Assembly: GCA_038049695.1 (NCBI GenBank)
Contig: CP142453.1
Location: 16,124,001 to 16,188,000, forward strand
Source of the DNA: Cinnamomum chago
Taxonomy: Eukaryota; Streptophyta; Magnoliopsida; Laurales; Lauraceae
Direction of reading: 5' to 3'
DNA: 64,000 nt
Shown here: positions 34,097 to 63,842 of the stretch, piece after piece
Layout of the letters: every line of letters begins with the position of its first letter
Numbering within the stretch: the stretch's first letter is position 1
The notes under the pieces: model-generated
What the model saw: the letters and a program-made list of their open reading frames with translations, nothing else
Told to the model about the DNA's origin: nothing
Databases searched by the model: none
Translations under genes and position numbers: made by a program

Positions 34097-34098
34097 AT

Positions 34099-34858
34099 TG
34101 TAAGTGCAGAAAATAATACTCACAAAGTAGGGATGCCTTCAAGGACTTACTCAAAGTACCGGAGGAGGAGTTGCGTGTCTTGTGAACCTGAAAGGGGAGA
34201 AGAAAGCGGTCAGAAGACCCTGGCTGTGGGCAGCGCAGGGCTCTCCGATGCTTAAGTTAGTGCGGGTAGCTGATCGGAGAAGAAAAAGAGCAGAGTCTCG
34301 TTGCATGTATCAGAATATGCCTACCTCTTTTCGGGTCATAAGGCTCTTTATATGAGGGCTGGTGGGACATCAGCCAATGGGCCTTTGACGTGACTGTTAG
34401 GGACCCACTAGCCTATAGGGCAATTGATGGGGATCCGTCCTAGCCCATGCTTCATTAAATGCTGGTCCAATCAGCCCACATAGCATTAAATGTTGGTCAT
34501 GTTGGGCCTGACCCTGTCTTGGCTTATTGGCGGCTGGGGTCCCATCGGACCCTTCCTTGGGCCCTGCCCTGACACGGCCGCAGCCATTGAACATGACTCT
34601 CAGAAGCGTATTGAGAATAGACGGCCCGGATAGTGTCCGTCCCATCTTGGCGCCCTCATCTTTCCACGTGTTCGTATACTGCCCATGGCGAAACAGGCCC
34701 ATTTCGGGCGACCGTTTCCACTTCGGCAGAAACAGAGGTGCCATCGAACTCGGCAGAATTGGTGCTGGGAGAGCTGGTCTCGGCCAGCGTTCAAGGCTCG
34801 TGCCGAGGTGCATGCATCCGAAGTGAGTGCCTATATCGTCTAGGAATTGGCCCACACA
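34099..34858 (-). repeat. 5' LTR of the Tat-type element (760 bp)
   Basis: Same ends as the left copy (TG...CA in element orientation), with two extra blocks of 26 and 22 bases. The promoter for gag-pol transcription should lie here. Confidence 0.93.
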
Positions 34859-34863
34859 AAATC

Positions 34864-35814
34864 CATATTTCTAATTCTAATGTGCAAACTTTGAATTGGA
34901 GTTGGACATTATATCATGGGGATATAATTTAATCAAAATCACATGCATGTGAGCAATTGATACACTTAAGAAAGCATTTTAATTGGCGTGCCTTCTCCAT
35001 TTTTCTATTGCTTTTGTTTTTTTCCTTGTCATCCTTCTTTCATTCTCCATTTTTTTTTTCATTTTTATCTTCATTTAACATCCTTTTTTTGTTTAATTGT
35101 TTGTGGATGCAAATCGACTTACAATGCTAAGGTTTGGAGGGTTGAGCTCGTGCATGTACCAGATAAGAGTTGTCCTGCAAACAAGAGCTGCATCACAAGG
35201 ACTTATTTATTAAGGCACAGCTCGGTTCCAAGTTCCAATCCATTTGAGGGAAAAAAATGTGTCCCAGCTCTCAAATCTCTCGTCCATCTTGATAAATTCA
35301 AATCCTCATTTCACGAAGCCTCAAGGCTGCCATTTGTACTGCAAATTTTTTTTTTTAACAAAACAAGCATGATGTTGTAGTATGCCTCGCGACTCAAAAA
35401 ATTCCCATGATTTTATGCATTGGACATCAGAGAGGATCTCTCCAATCTTTATCAATCTATATCCGTACGCCGTCTTCATGGAATCATCATCTGTTTTTTC
35501 CAATAGCTCGCAATTGCTGGTGCCTGCACTTGGCTCTGCTTTCAAAACCAAACTTAGCCAAGCTAGACTTGTGTTCTAAAAGTGGATACAAACTTGGAGA
35601 CATCAAACAATCTCTCACTCTATAAAATAAACAAATCAAGAGGAGATGAAAAATGAGACACTACCCAGTTATTTTAAACCCCGCAAAAGTTACGATCTTA
35701 TCTACATTCTCACATTTTATCATTAATTTGGTGGATTTTAAATAAAATGAACGTTCCAATAGGTTATATTGAAATTATGAAAAACATATATATGAAGAAG
35801 CCGTAACGAGTGTG
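34864..35814. other. Intergenic, no gene recognised
   Basis: AT-rich sequence to the right of the retrotransposon. A 130-codon frame at 34988-35380 is low-complexity (Phe/Ser-rich) and resembles nothing. Confidence 0.4.
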
Positions 35815-36240
35815 GGAACTACTCGTGGATAGACAATGGTATTGGGGTGACCCTAAATCCTTATCTCTTTGCACTGTTTATGGATAAGTTAACTGCTCTT
35901 ATTTATAAAGAAGTACTTTAGTGCATGTTATTTATAGATGATATTGTATCAGTATATAAATCAAGAGAAATGAATTATTTCTGTTGCCTTGACTCTTTAA
36001 TTAATAAGGATGGGGAGATTAATGAAGAAACATAAGATAACGGCAAAATAGTTGGAGTGGAGACTTGTTTCTAGAGTGTTTTGTGGCCAACAAATGCCAA
36101 TAAAATTGAAAGGAAAATTTTACAGTATAATGATTAGATCAGTATGACCATACTTATGAAAGAAGAGAATGTTAGCCAAGTAAGAAATAAGGAGAATGAG
36201 TAAACTAAATAGACGTAGATGGAAACAAATATAACTTCTT
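35815..36240 (+). mobile_element. LINE reverse-transcriptase remnant (family B)
   Basis: Broken plus-strand frames read NPYLFALFMDKLTALIYKEV, CMLFIDDIVSVYKSREMN, then NKDGEINEET, the palm and following region of the same LINE family seen on the minus strand at 4216-5015. The FIDD motif is a damaged form of the usual FADD. Stops and a missing segment show it is dead. Confidence 0.7.
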
Positions 36241-36724
36241 TAAATATTTAATTTAAAATATATCGAAATGGAAAATCAGAATCTGTGTATTGAACCCTAC
36301 CATAATTGGGACGATGATTTCTTTGGGCTCACTTTATCATGCATTGCAACGCATACAATTGGCATGCCAAAAGTTGAAAGTGGCCAAATTGTCCATTTGA
36401 CCGTCATCTTTGGCTTCTAAACCGAGCCTAATCCTTTTTTGGGTTCACTGCATTATAGTCGTGTGCTAAATAACAACACATCTATGCCCCGAATGATTAT
36501 CACAAGTGTGGACCGCACTAAACCCAAGACGTGGATCAGGTGAGCCACACACAACACATTCAAACTTAGCTGCGCGTTTTCATCTTACCCTCGATTTTGG
36601 GCTGTACAGGTAGGTTGCGTGCCTTGCTGGCGAAGAACCTCTTCGATCGTCGTCCCGTGATTCTCTCGCGCTTTTTTGACATCTCGCACTTAGAAACTCC
36701 AAAAGAAACGCAACTCGAACGTAT

Positions 36725-36773
36725 CTCTCTATATATATTGCTTCCGATCTGAAAGAGGAGAGAGGAGACAGAG
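36725..36773 (+). promoter_or_regulatory. Possible core promoter and short 5' leader of the PHAF1 gene
   Basis: A TATATATAT stretch at about 36730-36739 lies only 35-45 bases ahead of the first ATG (36774) and is followed by a purine-rich leader. If it is a TATA box, the 5' UTR would be very short. The CG-containing stretch at 36570-36720 may instead be transcribed leader, so this is tentative. Confidence 0.3.
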
Positions 36774-54122
<17,349 letters not shown>

Positions 54123-54934
54123 CAAAATTCTGTTGGGTATGTTCTTTTTACTTCCAGGTAATTCTATTTTTTTTCCTATGCTTTTCCCTGTCCCAATAGA
54201 GTATTATTACTCTTGCACATGCACACATCTTAACTGAATATCACTTAGGTTTCAAATGATATTCAAGTTAGTTTCAATTCATAGAGGGGTTCTGATCCAG
54301 AGGTATAATGAAGTTTGATAATAAAAAAAAGACATCATTGTAAACAGATTTAAATAACCATTCTTAGGCTGTTGCCCTGATGCTCATGATTGTCTGACTG
54401 ATATTTTTTGACCATTATTTCATAGGCCAATAATAAAAAAACTAAATTGCAGCCTCAGCCACAAAAAAAAAAAAAAAAACCCTAATTTGCAGCCAATGGT
54501 AATGGCAACCTCAACCAAATAGTAATTTTTAGCTTGACCTTTTTGATGTGTTAATCGCAATCCATGGGCACGTCTGGACTCTGGATCCATGGCCTGTGTC
54601 CATGAGTGGGTCTACATGCCTAATTTGCTTCTCTCTATCACTACTTATCACATGTTGCTGTATATAGTGATTTCTTTAAAACTCGTGCTGTTTTCTAAAA
54701 TGTGGATCTTATAGTGTTCTGAGATATTTATTCTCATATGATTGAACTGCAATTATGAACCTGTGCAAGATGATATTTGCATGAGCAAAATTTACCCAGT
54801 CGAGTGAGTCCTTGTGGTGTGGGCGGTTTTGTATCTTTTTCACATTTCAAGTTTCTATTTTGGAGGTTGCATTATTGAGCAATTTGTCCTAACATCATTT
54901 TAGTGTCATTTTGGTTGCATGATTTGTGAAGAAG

Positions 54935-54941
<7 letters not shown>
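54123..54941 (+). other. Region after the PHAF1 stop, probably including its 3' UTR
   Basis: AT-rich sequence without coding signal. No decisive polyadenylation signal could be picked; AATAAA-like words near 54318 and 54430 are possible. The real 3' end is unknown. Confidence 0.3.

Positions 54942-55009
<68 letters not shown>
54942..55009. repeat. Compound (CT)n(CA)n microsatellite
   Basis: About 17 CT units followed directly by about 16 CA units, 0.8 kb past the PHAF1 stop. Confidence 0.95.
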
Positions 55010-55011
<2 letters not shown>

Positions 55012-57045
55012 TGGAAGAATTAAACTGTTGGTTGCAGTGTTTACTTTGCTGTTAGGATTCTGCATCGTGTTGATGCCTTAGTGGCTTTGATGGACTAAAA
55101 AAAGAGTTGGATTTATGGTGGCATGGAAGGAGTTCCATTTGATGTTGTTCCTTTTTTTGTTTTTTTAAGCCATAACATGGATTTGAGATTCTGCCATCTT
55201 TTCTTTTGGGTCTGATTTTAGGGTTTCACATTGAACAGGAAGCGCATGGTTTTGTATATAAGCAGTTTACTCCTATCATTCATTGGCTGCTGGAAGTAAG
55301 GACTTCTGTACAGGCGTAACATTGGTGCAGTTGCATCATTCTCAGAAGTACCTGACTTTAGCTTGTCTGTATATAAATCGATCTCTAATGAAAAAATCTC
55401 CCGACTCCAAAAACTTCTCTCATTGTGTAATTTTATTTTAATGTGAAATTGTAAGATTTGCTACCTGTGTATCATTTACAGGTATATATTTTTTTTAAAG
55501 AAGAATAAAAAAAATAAAGCATCAACGTCCAACAGTATTAAATCTTGAAATTGTTTTAACCCGAAGGCCCATTATTACTCTAATTCCATCGCCACGTTGA
55601 TTACAGTAATTAGGTAACCATTGACATTACTGCTGTGGTGGTGCCAACAGCTATCGGGTCAGTCATTTTAGTTTCTGGTTCAATGACTCATGCATTCAAG
55701 AGGCTTGTGGTCGTGGTTGGAGGTGGGTCTCATGGGAGGCTCGCTCTTTCTCCAACAGCACCACTATAAACGTAATGATCTCTGTAGAACTGTACGACAA
55801 TTCTAGAGATAGTGGAGACACAAGAACCTCAGCTAAAATCATCTTGGAGCCATGGGTCCTTGAGCAAAGAGGTTGAGAGCTTGCGGTAGCCCTCAGTGTG
55901 GAGAGTATGTCTTCATCTTGCCTTTGTGGCTTCTCCATGGAATGTCAATGGCAGTTCGTGCATTGTGAATCTGTTTTGTACACTGGCCCATGAATCTAAC
56001 TACTCCCCTGTACCTAGAAGGGAACATTCATTGCTTGCATTAGATTATCTGCACTTGGTTTATAAAGACCCTGATGACCCGGTAGTTTCTAGGTTCCCCT
56101 GGTTTTAAGTTTTTCTGTTTTGAGAATTCTTTTGAAGTCATCAGATTCTTGAATTGATCAGCCTCTTAAAAATGAGTGAGCTTTTACACTTTTTCAATGA
56201 TAACCTAGGTCTAGATTTAGGGAATCTGTTAACATGAAAACGGTGAAGAGTTTCTTGCATTTAAATGTACACGAGAAGATAAAATTCGTGTCATTTTTTT
56301 TTTTTCTTAAACTAAGGTGGGCTGCTGGTCTATTGTGAATACTTGAAACTTGAAGTCCGAGATCGATCCCTTGGCATGTGTGATATCAGGGCGTCAGTAC
56401 CAATCAACCATATGAGTTTACTGGCAGCTAAATTCATCTTTGTTTTAGCAATTCCGTATAAAGTTAATTTAGGAATCTTAAAAAAAGATGGGTATGATCC
56501 ACGCAGCATATGCAATATCATGATTTAACCCAAATAATTTTTGGCATCAGCCCTTAAATTATATACTTTGCTTCCAGCTGTTAGTTATTACTCACACCTA
56601 TAGTAGTGTATGTTGTGTACCTACATGGTTGAAAATCTCATTTTGATTCTTGACTCTTTCAAGTCATCTCATTTTGATGAAGGATTGAATAAAAAATAAA
56701 AGAGGTCCGGCTCACTCATCTCATTTTAATGAGTCGTTTGCATTTCGAACCATTTAATAGACAAATTTAATTTTTAAACAATTAAAATTTATTTATATAT
56801 AATTATACATGAGGTTTAGAGTCAATAATTAAAAAATGATGACTGAGATGTAATTTGAAACTTATAATTGATCTTTTACATTTAATATTTAGACTAAGAA
56901 ATTATGCAAAATGCAATATTTTTCCTTTTACACTCAATACTTGTAATCAATTGGAATGGATGGTTGAGATCTACTGTATTAAGTATTGGTTTAGATGTGC
57001 ATTAGGCTGAAACATAATTAACTTATAGAAGCCTGCATCTCAACT
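55010..57045. other. Intergenic, no gene recognised
   Basis: Mostly AT-rich. Short frames around 55696-56108 on both strands lack similarity I can name. Confidence 0.35.
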
Positions 57046-57117
57046 TCCATTGTAGTCTAGTTGGTTAGGATACTCGGGTCTCACCCAGAGACCCGGGTTC
57101 AAGTCCCGGCAATGGAA
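57046..57117 (+). tRNA. tRNA-Glu (CTC)-like gene with altered anticodon stem
   Basis: The 7-bp acceptor stem (TCCATTG with CAATGGA), a D arm (GTCTAGTTGGTTAGGA), and a T arm (CCGGGTTCAAGTCCCGG) match plant tRNA-Glu, with discriminator A and a T9-type Pol III terminator right after. The anticodon region reads CTCGGGTCTCACCCAGAG. Compared with the usual plant tRNA-Glu (CTCGG, loop CTCTCAC, CCGAG) it has C to G at loop position 32 and lacks one G in the 3' strand. The gene is thus 72 instead of 73 bases and the 5-bp stem is broken. It may be a pseudogene, or a variant using an alternative bulged stem. Confidence 0.75.
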
Positions 57118-58560
57118 TTTTTTTTTTATAACTCCTACAAACAGTACCTTTCTAAAGGTACTAAAAATTTAACCAAAAATGTACTCTTTGTTTTCCTTGC
57201 GGGGAAGTGATCCTCTAGGACTACGTTGTCTTCATTTTTTTATTTTTTTTATTTTTTTGTTGAAATGAGATCTACGTCGATTTTGACCCTCCCCTAAATA
57301 ACAGAGGGCCTATATCAACCCTTTGTAGGGTCATTTAAAATGCAAAAAATCTTAGTTCTCCCTATCTTCCACCTCCTGTATCCGTCAAACAATGAGATTT
57401 GTAAGTCAAACTAGGCTTCATCAAATCCGGTGAGTCTTTTTTATTCTTTAAATGACTTCTCTTCTAGAATATTAAGAAGAAATGTGTTTTAGGGAGATTT
57501 ACAAGGGTTCAGATCTGGAATGAAGAAGAAATGGACATTGGAATCCTTATATTATCTAAAAAAACCCTAATTTCCAAACCTATATGGCAATATATATTAG
57601 TAATGTGACAAATTGGAGAATATTAAGCAATAGGGTTTTCTAGTTGATACTTGGTTTGTAACCTGTATTAGAGATGTTACAAACTACAAACCTGTATTAG
57701 AGATGTTACAAACTGAAGGAGATTAATTAGGCTACAAAAACCCATTTTTAGGTTCTCCATTGATATTTGATTTGTTGGATAGTTTTATAGAGAGACGAAG
57801 CATTTTAATATTCCCCATTGGGTTTGGGGAAGGGAGGAGAAAAATAACGAGAAACTAGGGTTTTTTGTGTTTTAAAGGACCGCACTCCCCTATTTAGGGA
57901 GGGTTGATGTCAACACAGATTTCGTTTCACACATACAATGAAAGGAAGTGGTCCATTCATGCGAGGAAACTAAGAAGGCCTTTTTGGAATCTGCATCTAG
58001 TTAGTTTGCTTATAGCATGCCTATTATATGCCTTCATACGTGTATTTTCACTTTACTTTATTTTGCCCACTTTGTATTTCAAAAGACATCACAATAAGAA
58101 ATCCCCACTATCACAAATTCCTGTAAGAATCCTCAAGCCTTTAATGCTCGTTTATTAGATGAGTTTTAAGGTCTGAGTATGGACTCCTCGTCGTATTTCT
58201 TACATGCTTTCCCTTTAATAGAAGCTTGAAATTCTATCGTGAGGACTATATGACGATAATCCCGATCCTGCATCATGAATCCTATCACTTATAATAGTGA
58301 CATGTCTTAAGATTTTGGATTTCGTAAAAGTTTCAAGATAGGAGGAATATAGAGACGAAGAGATTTTATAGATGTAAAGAACGAGGGAAGAAAAGCCTCT
58401 CGAACGAGTTTTTTCTTCATCCATTCTTAGAACATAACATTTCCATATTAATGAAAATTTCTTCATCAAAATTGCCTAAAATGATTTTGTTTTAATAAAA
58501 GGGATTTTCTTTTTTGTTAAAGTAACAATCCAAAACCAACAAAGAAAATCCCAACAAAAC
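57118..58560. other. Intergenic, no gene recognised
   Basis: AT-rich sequence past the tRNA; includes a small doubling of CAAACCTGTATTAGAGATGT-like sequence near 57655-57715. Confidence 0.35.
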
Positions 58561-58664
58561 AAAAAAGAAGAAGGGAAAAAAATGGGAAGACAATCTTTTG
58601 GCCAAGTCTCACCCAATCAACTCGATTTTATCTTCTACCCAGACCCGATATTTGGACGGTCCAG

Positions 58665-58853
58665 ATGGATCCAAATCATTACCACAATGCGCATGACTAC
58701 GGGCCACTATGCTCCTGCAGACTATCTTTTATTTATTTATTTTTCTTTCATTCGCATCTTCACCCCCATCAGTGCACAGGGTTTTACTACACAGCGAAGG
58801 CAAAACCTGCTGCTGCCTTCTATCCAGTTCAAACCCCCCGGGTATGCTTTTTA
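58665..58853 (+). other. Candidate first coding exon of an unidentified gene
   Basis: An ATG at 58665 opens a frame starting MDPNHYHNAHDYGP and continuing CTGFYYTAKAKPAAAFYPVQ up to a good donor (CGG/GTATGC at 58853/58854). A GC-rich island in an AT-rich background and the His/Pro/Tyr-rich composition look like a real 5' exon. I do not recognise the family. The next candidate exon (63435) does not join in frame directly, so intermediate exons would be needed or the call is wrong. Confidence 0.25.
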
Positions 58854-59675
58854 TCTGTTGTTTGTCACTTTCTTAGCAATACCAATCTAATGTAGATACA
58901 AGTATCTGGATTTAATTGAATGATATGGGTTTTCTGTCAAGGCATGCATATGTAGAAAAGCTGATTTTATTGGTTGCATATGAATTTGGGTTCGGGGGAA
59001 ATGGTTGATGAGGTCATATCTTTGGAGGTTATTTGTTGGTTTTTAATCAAAATCTCAATTGGGGTACATCCAAACATGTTTTTTCTTGATGGGTATTGTC
59101 TTCCTGTAGTCTGCAAGGGTATGATTAGCAGAGGCAGATGGGCATGAGATACTTTAGGGGTTATTTCTTCTTTTCATTTTTCTGATGAATCTTGGTGTAT
59201 TTATGTTTTATGAGCATTTTTGTTGGGTATTTTGGCTTTGAGGCTGTGATGGGTATTGGGTTATATCGTTTGAAAGAAATGCCTTATCATAATTTACAAA
59301 CAACACCTCAAATGGCCCCTGCAAGATGTATACAAGGGTTTACATGTTCCAGGATTTAGCAAAATAAATGGCCGTGAAAAAGAAAAAGACATGATAGATT
59401 GTGGAGTTGGGCTGCAAATAAGGTTGAGCGGAATAATAGAACTCACAAATCCGACTACAAATAGAGGGAATGAGATTGGATTATGATTGTGAAGACAGGT
59501 ATTGTTTATGAAGCTGCGTCTCGTGTAAGAACTCTTTGTGCCAAAGTTTTAGAGAAAGAGGAACTACTTGAGGCCTGTTTGCCTTCTTCATATTGAATTC
59601 CTAAAAGTGCTATTTTTCAACTATGAGACTTATGCATGTAAACAGTGTGGGATTTTTGATCCATGCCATCTACAA

Positions 59676-59798
59676 AAGCGGGACCTTTCCCTGAATTAAA
59701 GGTGTGGACTGATCATGTGTGAACCCTGTATCCACGAAAGTGGGACTTCCCCCGGAATTGAAGGCGTGGACTGGCCGTGCAGAACCCTGTAGGTGGAA
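59676..59798. repeat. About 62-bp tandem duplication
   Basis: Two diverged copies share AAAG(C/T)GGGAC, GAATT(A/G)AAGG(T/C)GTGGACTG and GAACCCTGTA, with spacing about 62 bases. Confidence 0.6.
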
Positions 59799-61252
59799 AT
59801 TACTCATATCCTAAGAACTCAATGTAAAGTGGATTTCCCTTTTTTTTTTTGCTGAGAAAAGGGGATTTCATAGTAATGGACTATATTAAAGAGGTGAAGA
59901 GTGAAGGGTCTAAGGCGGAGATGTTGACGGCACTGTTACTTAGGAGTTAATTTACTTAGGTGATGGGTGGTATTCATTTCCTACTAGAGCAGATATCTTG
60001 TGGTCTTTACCTTTAACCTTCACTTCTAGCCCGTTTGATAGAAATACATTTCTTAAATATCCTTTGCAACGAATGCTGATTAAACAAAAGGGCCTTGGTG
60101 AAAATTAAAAGATAGAAAGAGAACCTTGTCTAAGGTATAAAATTTGAATCACACTCTTACTTATTGAGTCCAAATCACAGTTGATGTGCTCCTTTTAAAA
60201 AGAATTCTTTAAGCCCCTTGAAAAATCCAAAAAGTCAGCAATATCCGAAACAAGTGGTTTTATTGTTCTTCATACAAAAAACTGAAGTATAGAAGTAAGA
60301 ACCTTTTTTATTTTTTTGGATTTACAAGGGACTCACACTTACACATTCATGTACGGTATGGATGTTCATAACCAGCTTAGCAATAGTGGGTGACGAAGTA
60401 TAAAATTATTTGTAGTATGAATTACATCACAAAATATAGATTTGAGAAGTAGACAAATAGAGTGACTTGGTGAAACCTAATTGAAAAGTTATAGTACAAG
60501 ATCATAAAAAAGAAGATAAGAGAAGTGCACATAGCACCTATCATAGTTGAAACAATTTTTTTTTTGCTGATGGTATCATAGTTGAAACATAAGAAAAGTC
60601 CAAAAATAACAAATAACAAAAGTTTCCTTCATGTTCAGATAATTGAGCATTTGAACATATTAGATTACTATACACTCAAATGTGAAAGAAGATGATTATT
60701 CTATTGTACCTGATAAAAGTTGAAAAAAAGTCCAAAAATAAATAAATATCCATATTATGTGAAACAGATTAAATCATCTTCCAATCACGTGAAGTGCTTC
60801 ATGATGGACCTGACCTCACAGAAGTTCTAAAAATGTTCGAACTTATCAGCTTTTATCCAACAGTTAAAGCTTGTTATCGTGTTTTTTTATGTTCATGTCT
60901 GAGTCTAAACACCTTAGAGAAGAATTTCTTTATATACATGAAAACCATGCGGAAAAAGTGAAAAGTTTCTCCCTTGGAATGTTGTAATGCTCTTCTTGGA
61001 GTGTTTTGACCGTATTGGCTGATAATATCGGTCTGTATCTGCCTTAGATTTTACTTGTATCAGCTGTATATCTGCTGATGTGGGTATTTATTTATTTATT
61101 TATTATTTTCCAAGATTTAGCCTGTATCATATTGGCCAATACAACCAAGACCATGTTATGTCAACTATGGAATATCAATTAACATCAAGACCCTCTGGTT
61201 CTTAGCATCTGATACGCCGTGTAGTGGCCTATATTTTAATTATGGTCCAAAT

Positions 61253-61430
61253 CAGGGGTGGCAAAGGGTTGCGTTCGGGTCGAGTTGAGACCTATCCAAA
61301 AGGGGTCATTGCTCAACCTGAACCCAACCTGTTTATTAAACGAGTGGATTCCTCCAACTAGTATCCGACCTGCAAATAAATGGGTTAGCCCATCTCAACC
61401 CACGTGATAAATGGTTATTATTTTGATCTA
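61253..61430. mobile_element. hAT-like element end (fragment)
   Basis: The sequence opens CAGGGGTGGCAAAGGGTTGC, followed by GGGTCGAGTTGAGAC and repeated AACC(C)AACCTG words. This is the composition of Ac-like non-autonomous hAT termini in plants. No partner terminus or target duplication was found in the window. Positions 59800-61252 and 61431-63434 hold no recognised gene. Confidence 0.35.
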
Positions 61431-63434
61431 AATTAAAAATCCCAATAAGATATACACTAATCAAAATATTTGTTATCTATAATGAAAATTCCCAATTAAA
61501 GTTCTAATCAATTCATTATCTAAACTGTCAAGGCGTCAATCAGATCCCCAATCAAAGCCATAATCAATTCCTAGTGAAAATCCAAATAAATAAAAAAACC
61601 CTAGTCAAAGTCCTGATGCAACAACCCCTTATCAGAAATTCCAATCAAAGCCTGAATCAGATCCCGAGAAAATTCTAAATCACAACCTGAATCAAATTTT
61701 AGGTAAAAAGCAAACCCTAATCACACAGCAAAACCGAGTACCAAGTGAAAAGCACAGAAATATATTTAAATAATTTAAGAAAATTGTACTTTCCTTCTAC
61801 CAGGTTGGGGTTAGTGGTGTGGAAATGTTTAGTTGTAATAGCTTGGGGAATTCAGTAAGAAAGCAAAAGAATAAAGGAAAAGTGTTCGTTGGTGGGTTGA
61901 ATGATGGCAAAGTTAAAACCATCCCCTTTCATTGGCGTTTGTTACCAAAGGAATTTGCAGGCTATCTTACATGAATTTAGAAAAGGGAGGGGGCACATGT
62001 AGTGCAGGTAACAGAGGGGTAGGACTTAGGAGTCCAACGTTTAAGACTGGGTTGAAGCTAAACACCGTTAAATGCGTGATAGAGAACTCGGGGTACGAGG
62101 GAATGATAAAAAATGACAATAGGGAAAATATTGCTCCAAATTTTGGGAACCTCGAGGGGCTTAGGTCTCAAGACCTGGTTGGTGGAAACTAAACACTGAG
62201 GGAAGTTCAATCAGCAACTTGGGGCTTTTGGGGTCTGGGGCATGATAAAAATGAAGGGAAAATCATTCTCCAATTCTCAAGGTCTGTAGGGGTTTAGGAC
62301 TCAAATTGTGCCCAATTTATTGGCTTAAAATTGAGGCCTGCACTTGTATGTGAATGCATCTTCATGGCCTTTGCTAATGGAAGTAGATTCTAAAATTGTG
62401 ACATCGTGGGCCGACTAAAAGTCAAAGCTTTATGGAGATTACCATCAGTGGAGAAGAGTCAAGCATGTGCAAGCATTCCAATTTCCAAGGGAAAGGAATA
62501 TGGAGGGCAGGCTTTAGTCAAAACAAGCATTACTGAATTGGCAACTTAAAATTCATTTCTTTCTGCATTAGGGTGTGGGTACCATGTCTAATATTTTGTT
62601 GGCTATCTTGCATAATATTTTATACTCTCTATATAATATGTCTGTAACTGTTCTTGATAATATTTCTTTGTCATCTCTCAAAAGAGGGCTGAGAAAATAA
62701 GGTCCACTACCTCTCACTGCAAAGCACTTTCTAATTTGATGCTTTACTTTGTGATCATGTAGACGAAACTTGTTCTTACGAATTAAGATATGCTCTGATT
62801 ATTACAGGTAATTTTTTTCTTGATTATTACAAGTATCTGGCTTTTGCATGCAGATTGGTTTTTAAGCTTGTTTTATAGCTCATAAAATAGAATACAGGCA
62901 CATGATCCTTATCCCTTTTTTTTTTTTTCAAAAATGTACATGGTCATTTACTTTTACTTTAATCCAATAAGCTTGAGTGCTATAGTTTTAGGTCTCATCA
63001 TTGAGTAATCTCTGCAGGTGTTCCCTTGTATAGTTCAGTAGATCTAAGGTATCTTATCTGGACCTAGACATGAGTTTGGTAAATAACCATGCCAAGCATG
63101 CATATGGTTTAATCATTTTCTTGTCTTTGATGGAGCAGACAATTGCACTTTGACAACAGTTGTTTGGCTACTCAAAGATGTCGACAACTGGGTTGACATG
63201 TAGTTCCTCGAGACTTTCTTTTTGTATCAAGCCTTCACGAGGGTCAGGTTTCCTGCTTCGACGAGTTTCATCTAATGGGAGTTTTAGAGGAAAGAGAGCA
63301 CTTAACTTTGGTGTGGACAGGTAGACTTCTAGATGTCCAATTTCCTGGTTCATGAGGTCTCATAACTTAATCATTATGTTTTCCATTGGTGCTACTGACA
63401 CCTTACCACATAAATTGTTGAATTAGTTCCACAG

Positions 63435-63842
63435 GTGTATGGAGATTTCGGCATACTCACAAGATAAAGAGTGCAATGGGTGCCTCATTTGGTGACACGG
63501 CTGATGACTCAATGGGTATTGATTTTCTTCTAAGTTATTGTCTTTTCTATTACTTAGTACAGGTCCATTAAGGAGGTGACATTACTTCAACTGCAATATG
63601 ACAATAAATGACTGAGAGTTCGAAAAACTCAATCCTGAGTTATTCTCTAATGGGCTGGCCCATGACATAATGCTCTGAAGCTGTCATTCTGTGCTGATAA
63701 AATTACATTGTGGCAGTGTTTTCGAAACCAGATGTGATCTCTGGAATATTCAGTCACCTGGGTTGGACTGGCTCTGATGCCCTAGAATATTTATTCGAAA
63801 TTGATCCATTGCATATGTTTCTGAAATTAGCACAAACCAGCA
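63435..63842 (+). other. Two candidate coding exons of an unidentified gene
   Basis: The segment 63435-63515 (after CACAG, before GTATTG) is open in a frame reading WRFRHTHKIKSAMGASFGD then TADDSM. Splicing to an acceptor CAG at 63714-63716 keeps the frame open as VFSKPDVISGIFSHLGWTG then SDALEYLFEIDP, up to a stop at 63840-63842. Agreement of phase across the junction is the main support. I recognise no family, and both pieces could be chance. Confidence 0.22.

Larger units (their letters stand above)
23975..34858 (-). mobile_element. Complete Ty3/Gypsy retrotransposon, Tat-type, with antisense gene
   Basis: A 10,884-bp element in minus orientation, flanked by the 5-bp duplication AAATC (23970-23974 and 34859-34863). 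In its own direction the order is: 5' LTR (34858-34099), primer-binding site, gag-pol (34051-28241), a 57-bp minisatellite, an oppositely transcribed three-exon gene (25241-27344), polypurine tract, and 3' LTR (24687-23975). The domain order PR-RT-RH-INT and the antisense gene between pol and the 3' LTR match what is known for Tat-lineage elements such as Grande and Retand. The LTRs differ at about 23 aligned sites by eye, mostly transitions, suggesting a fairly recent insertion. Six nonsense codons now block gag-pol. Confidence 0.92.

Noticed and set aside
32229..34255. Several plus-strand frames of 65-127 codons
   Set aside because: Shadows of the gag-pol coding strand without their own similarity.
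55696..56108. Overlapping 80- and 70-codon frames
   Set aside because: No similarity, no splice or promoter context, and both strands are equally open.
61932..62192. 86-codon frame, Gly/Asn-rich
   Set aside because: Isolated, no splice-site support or similarity.
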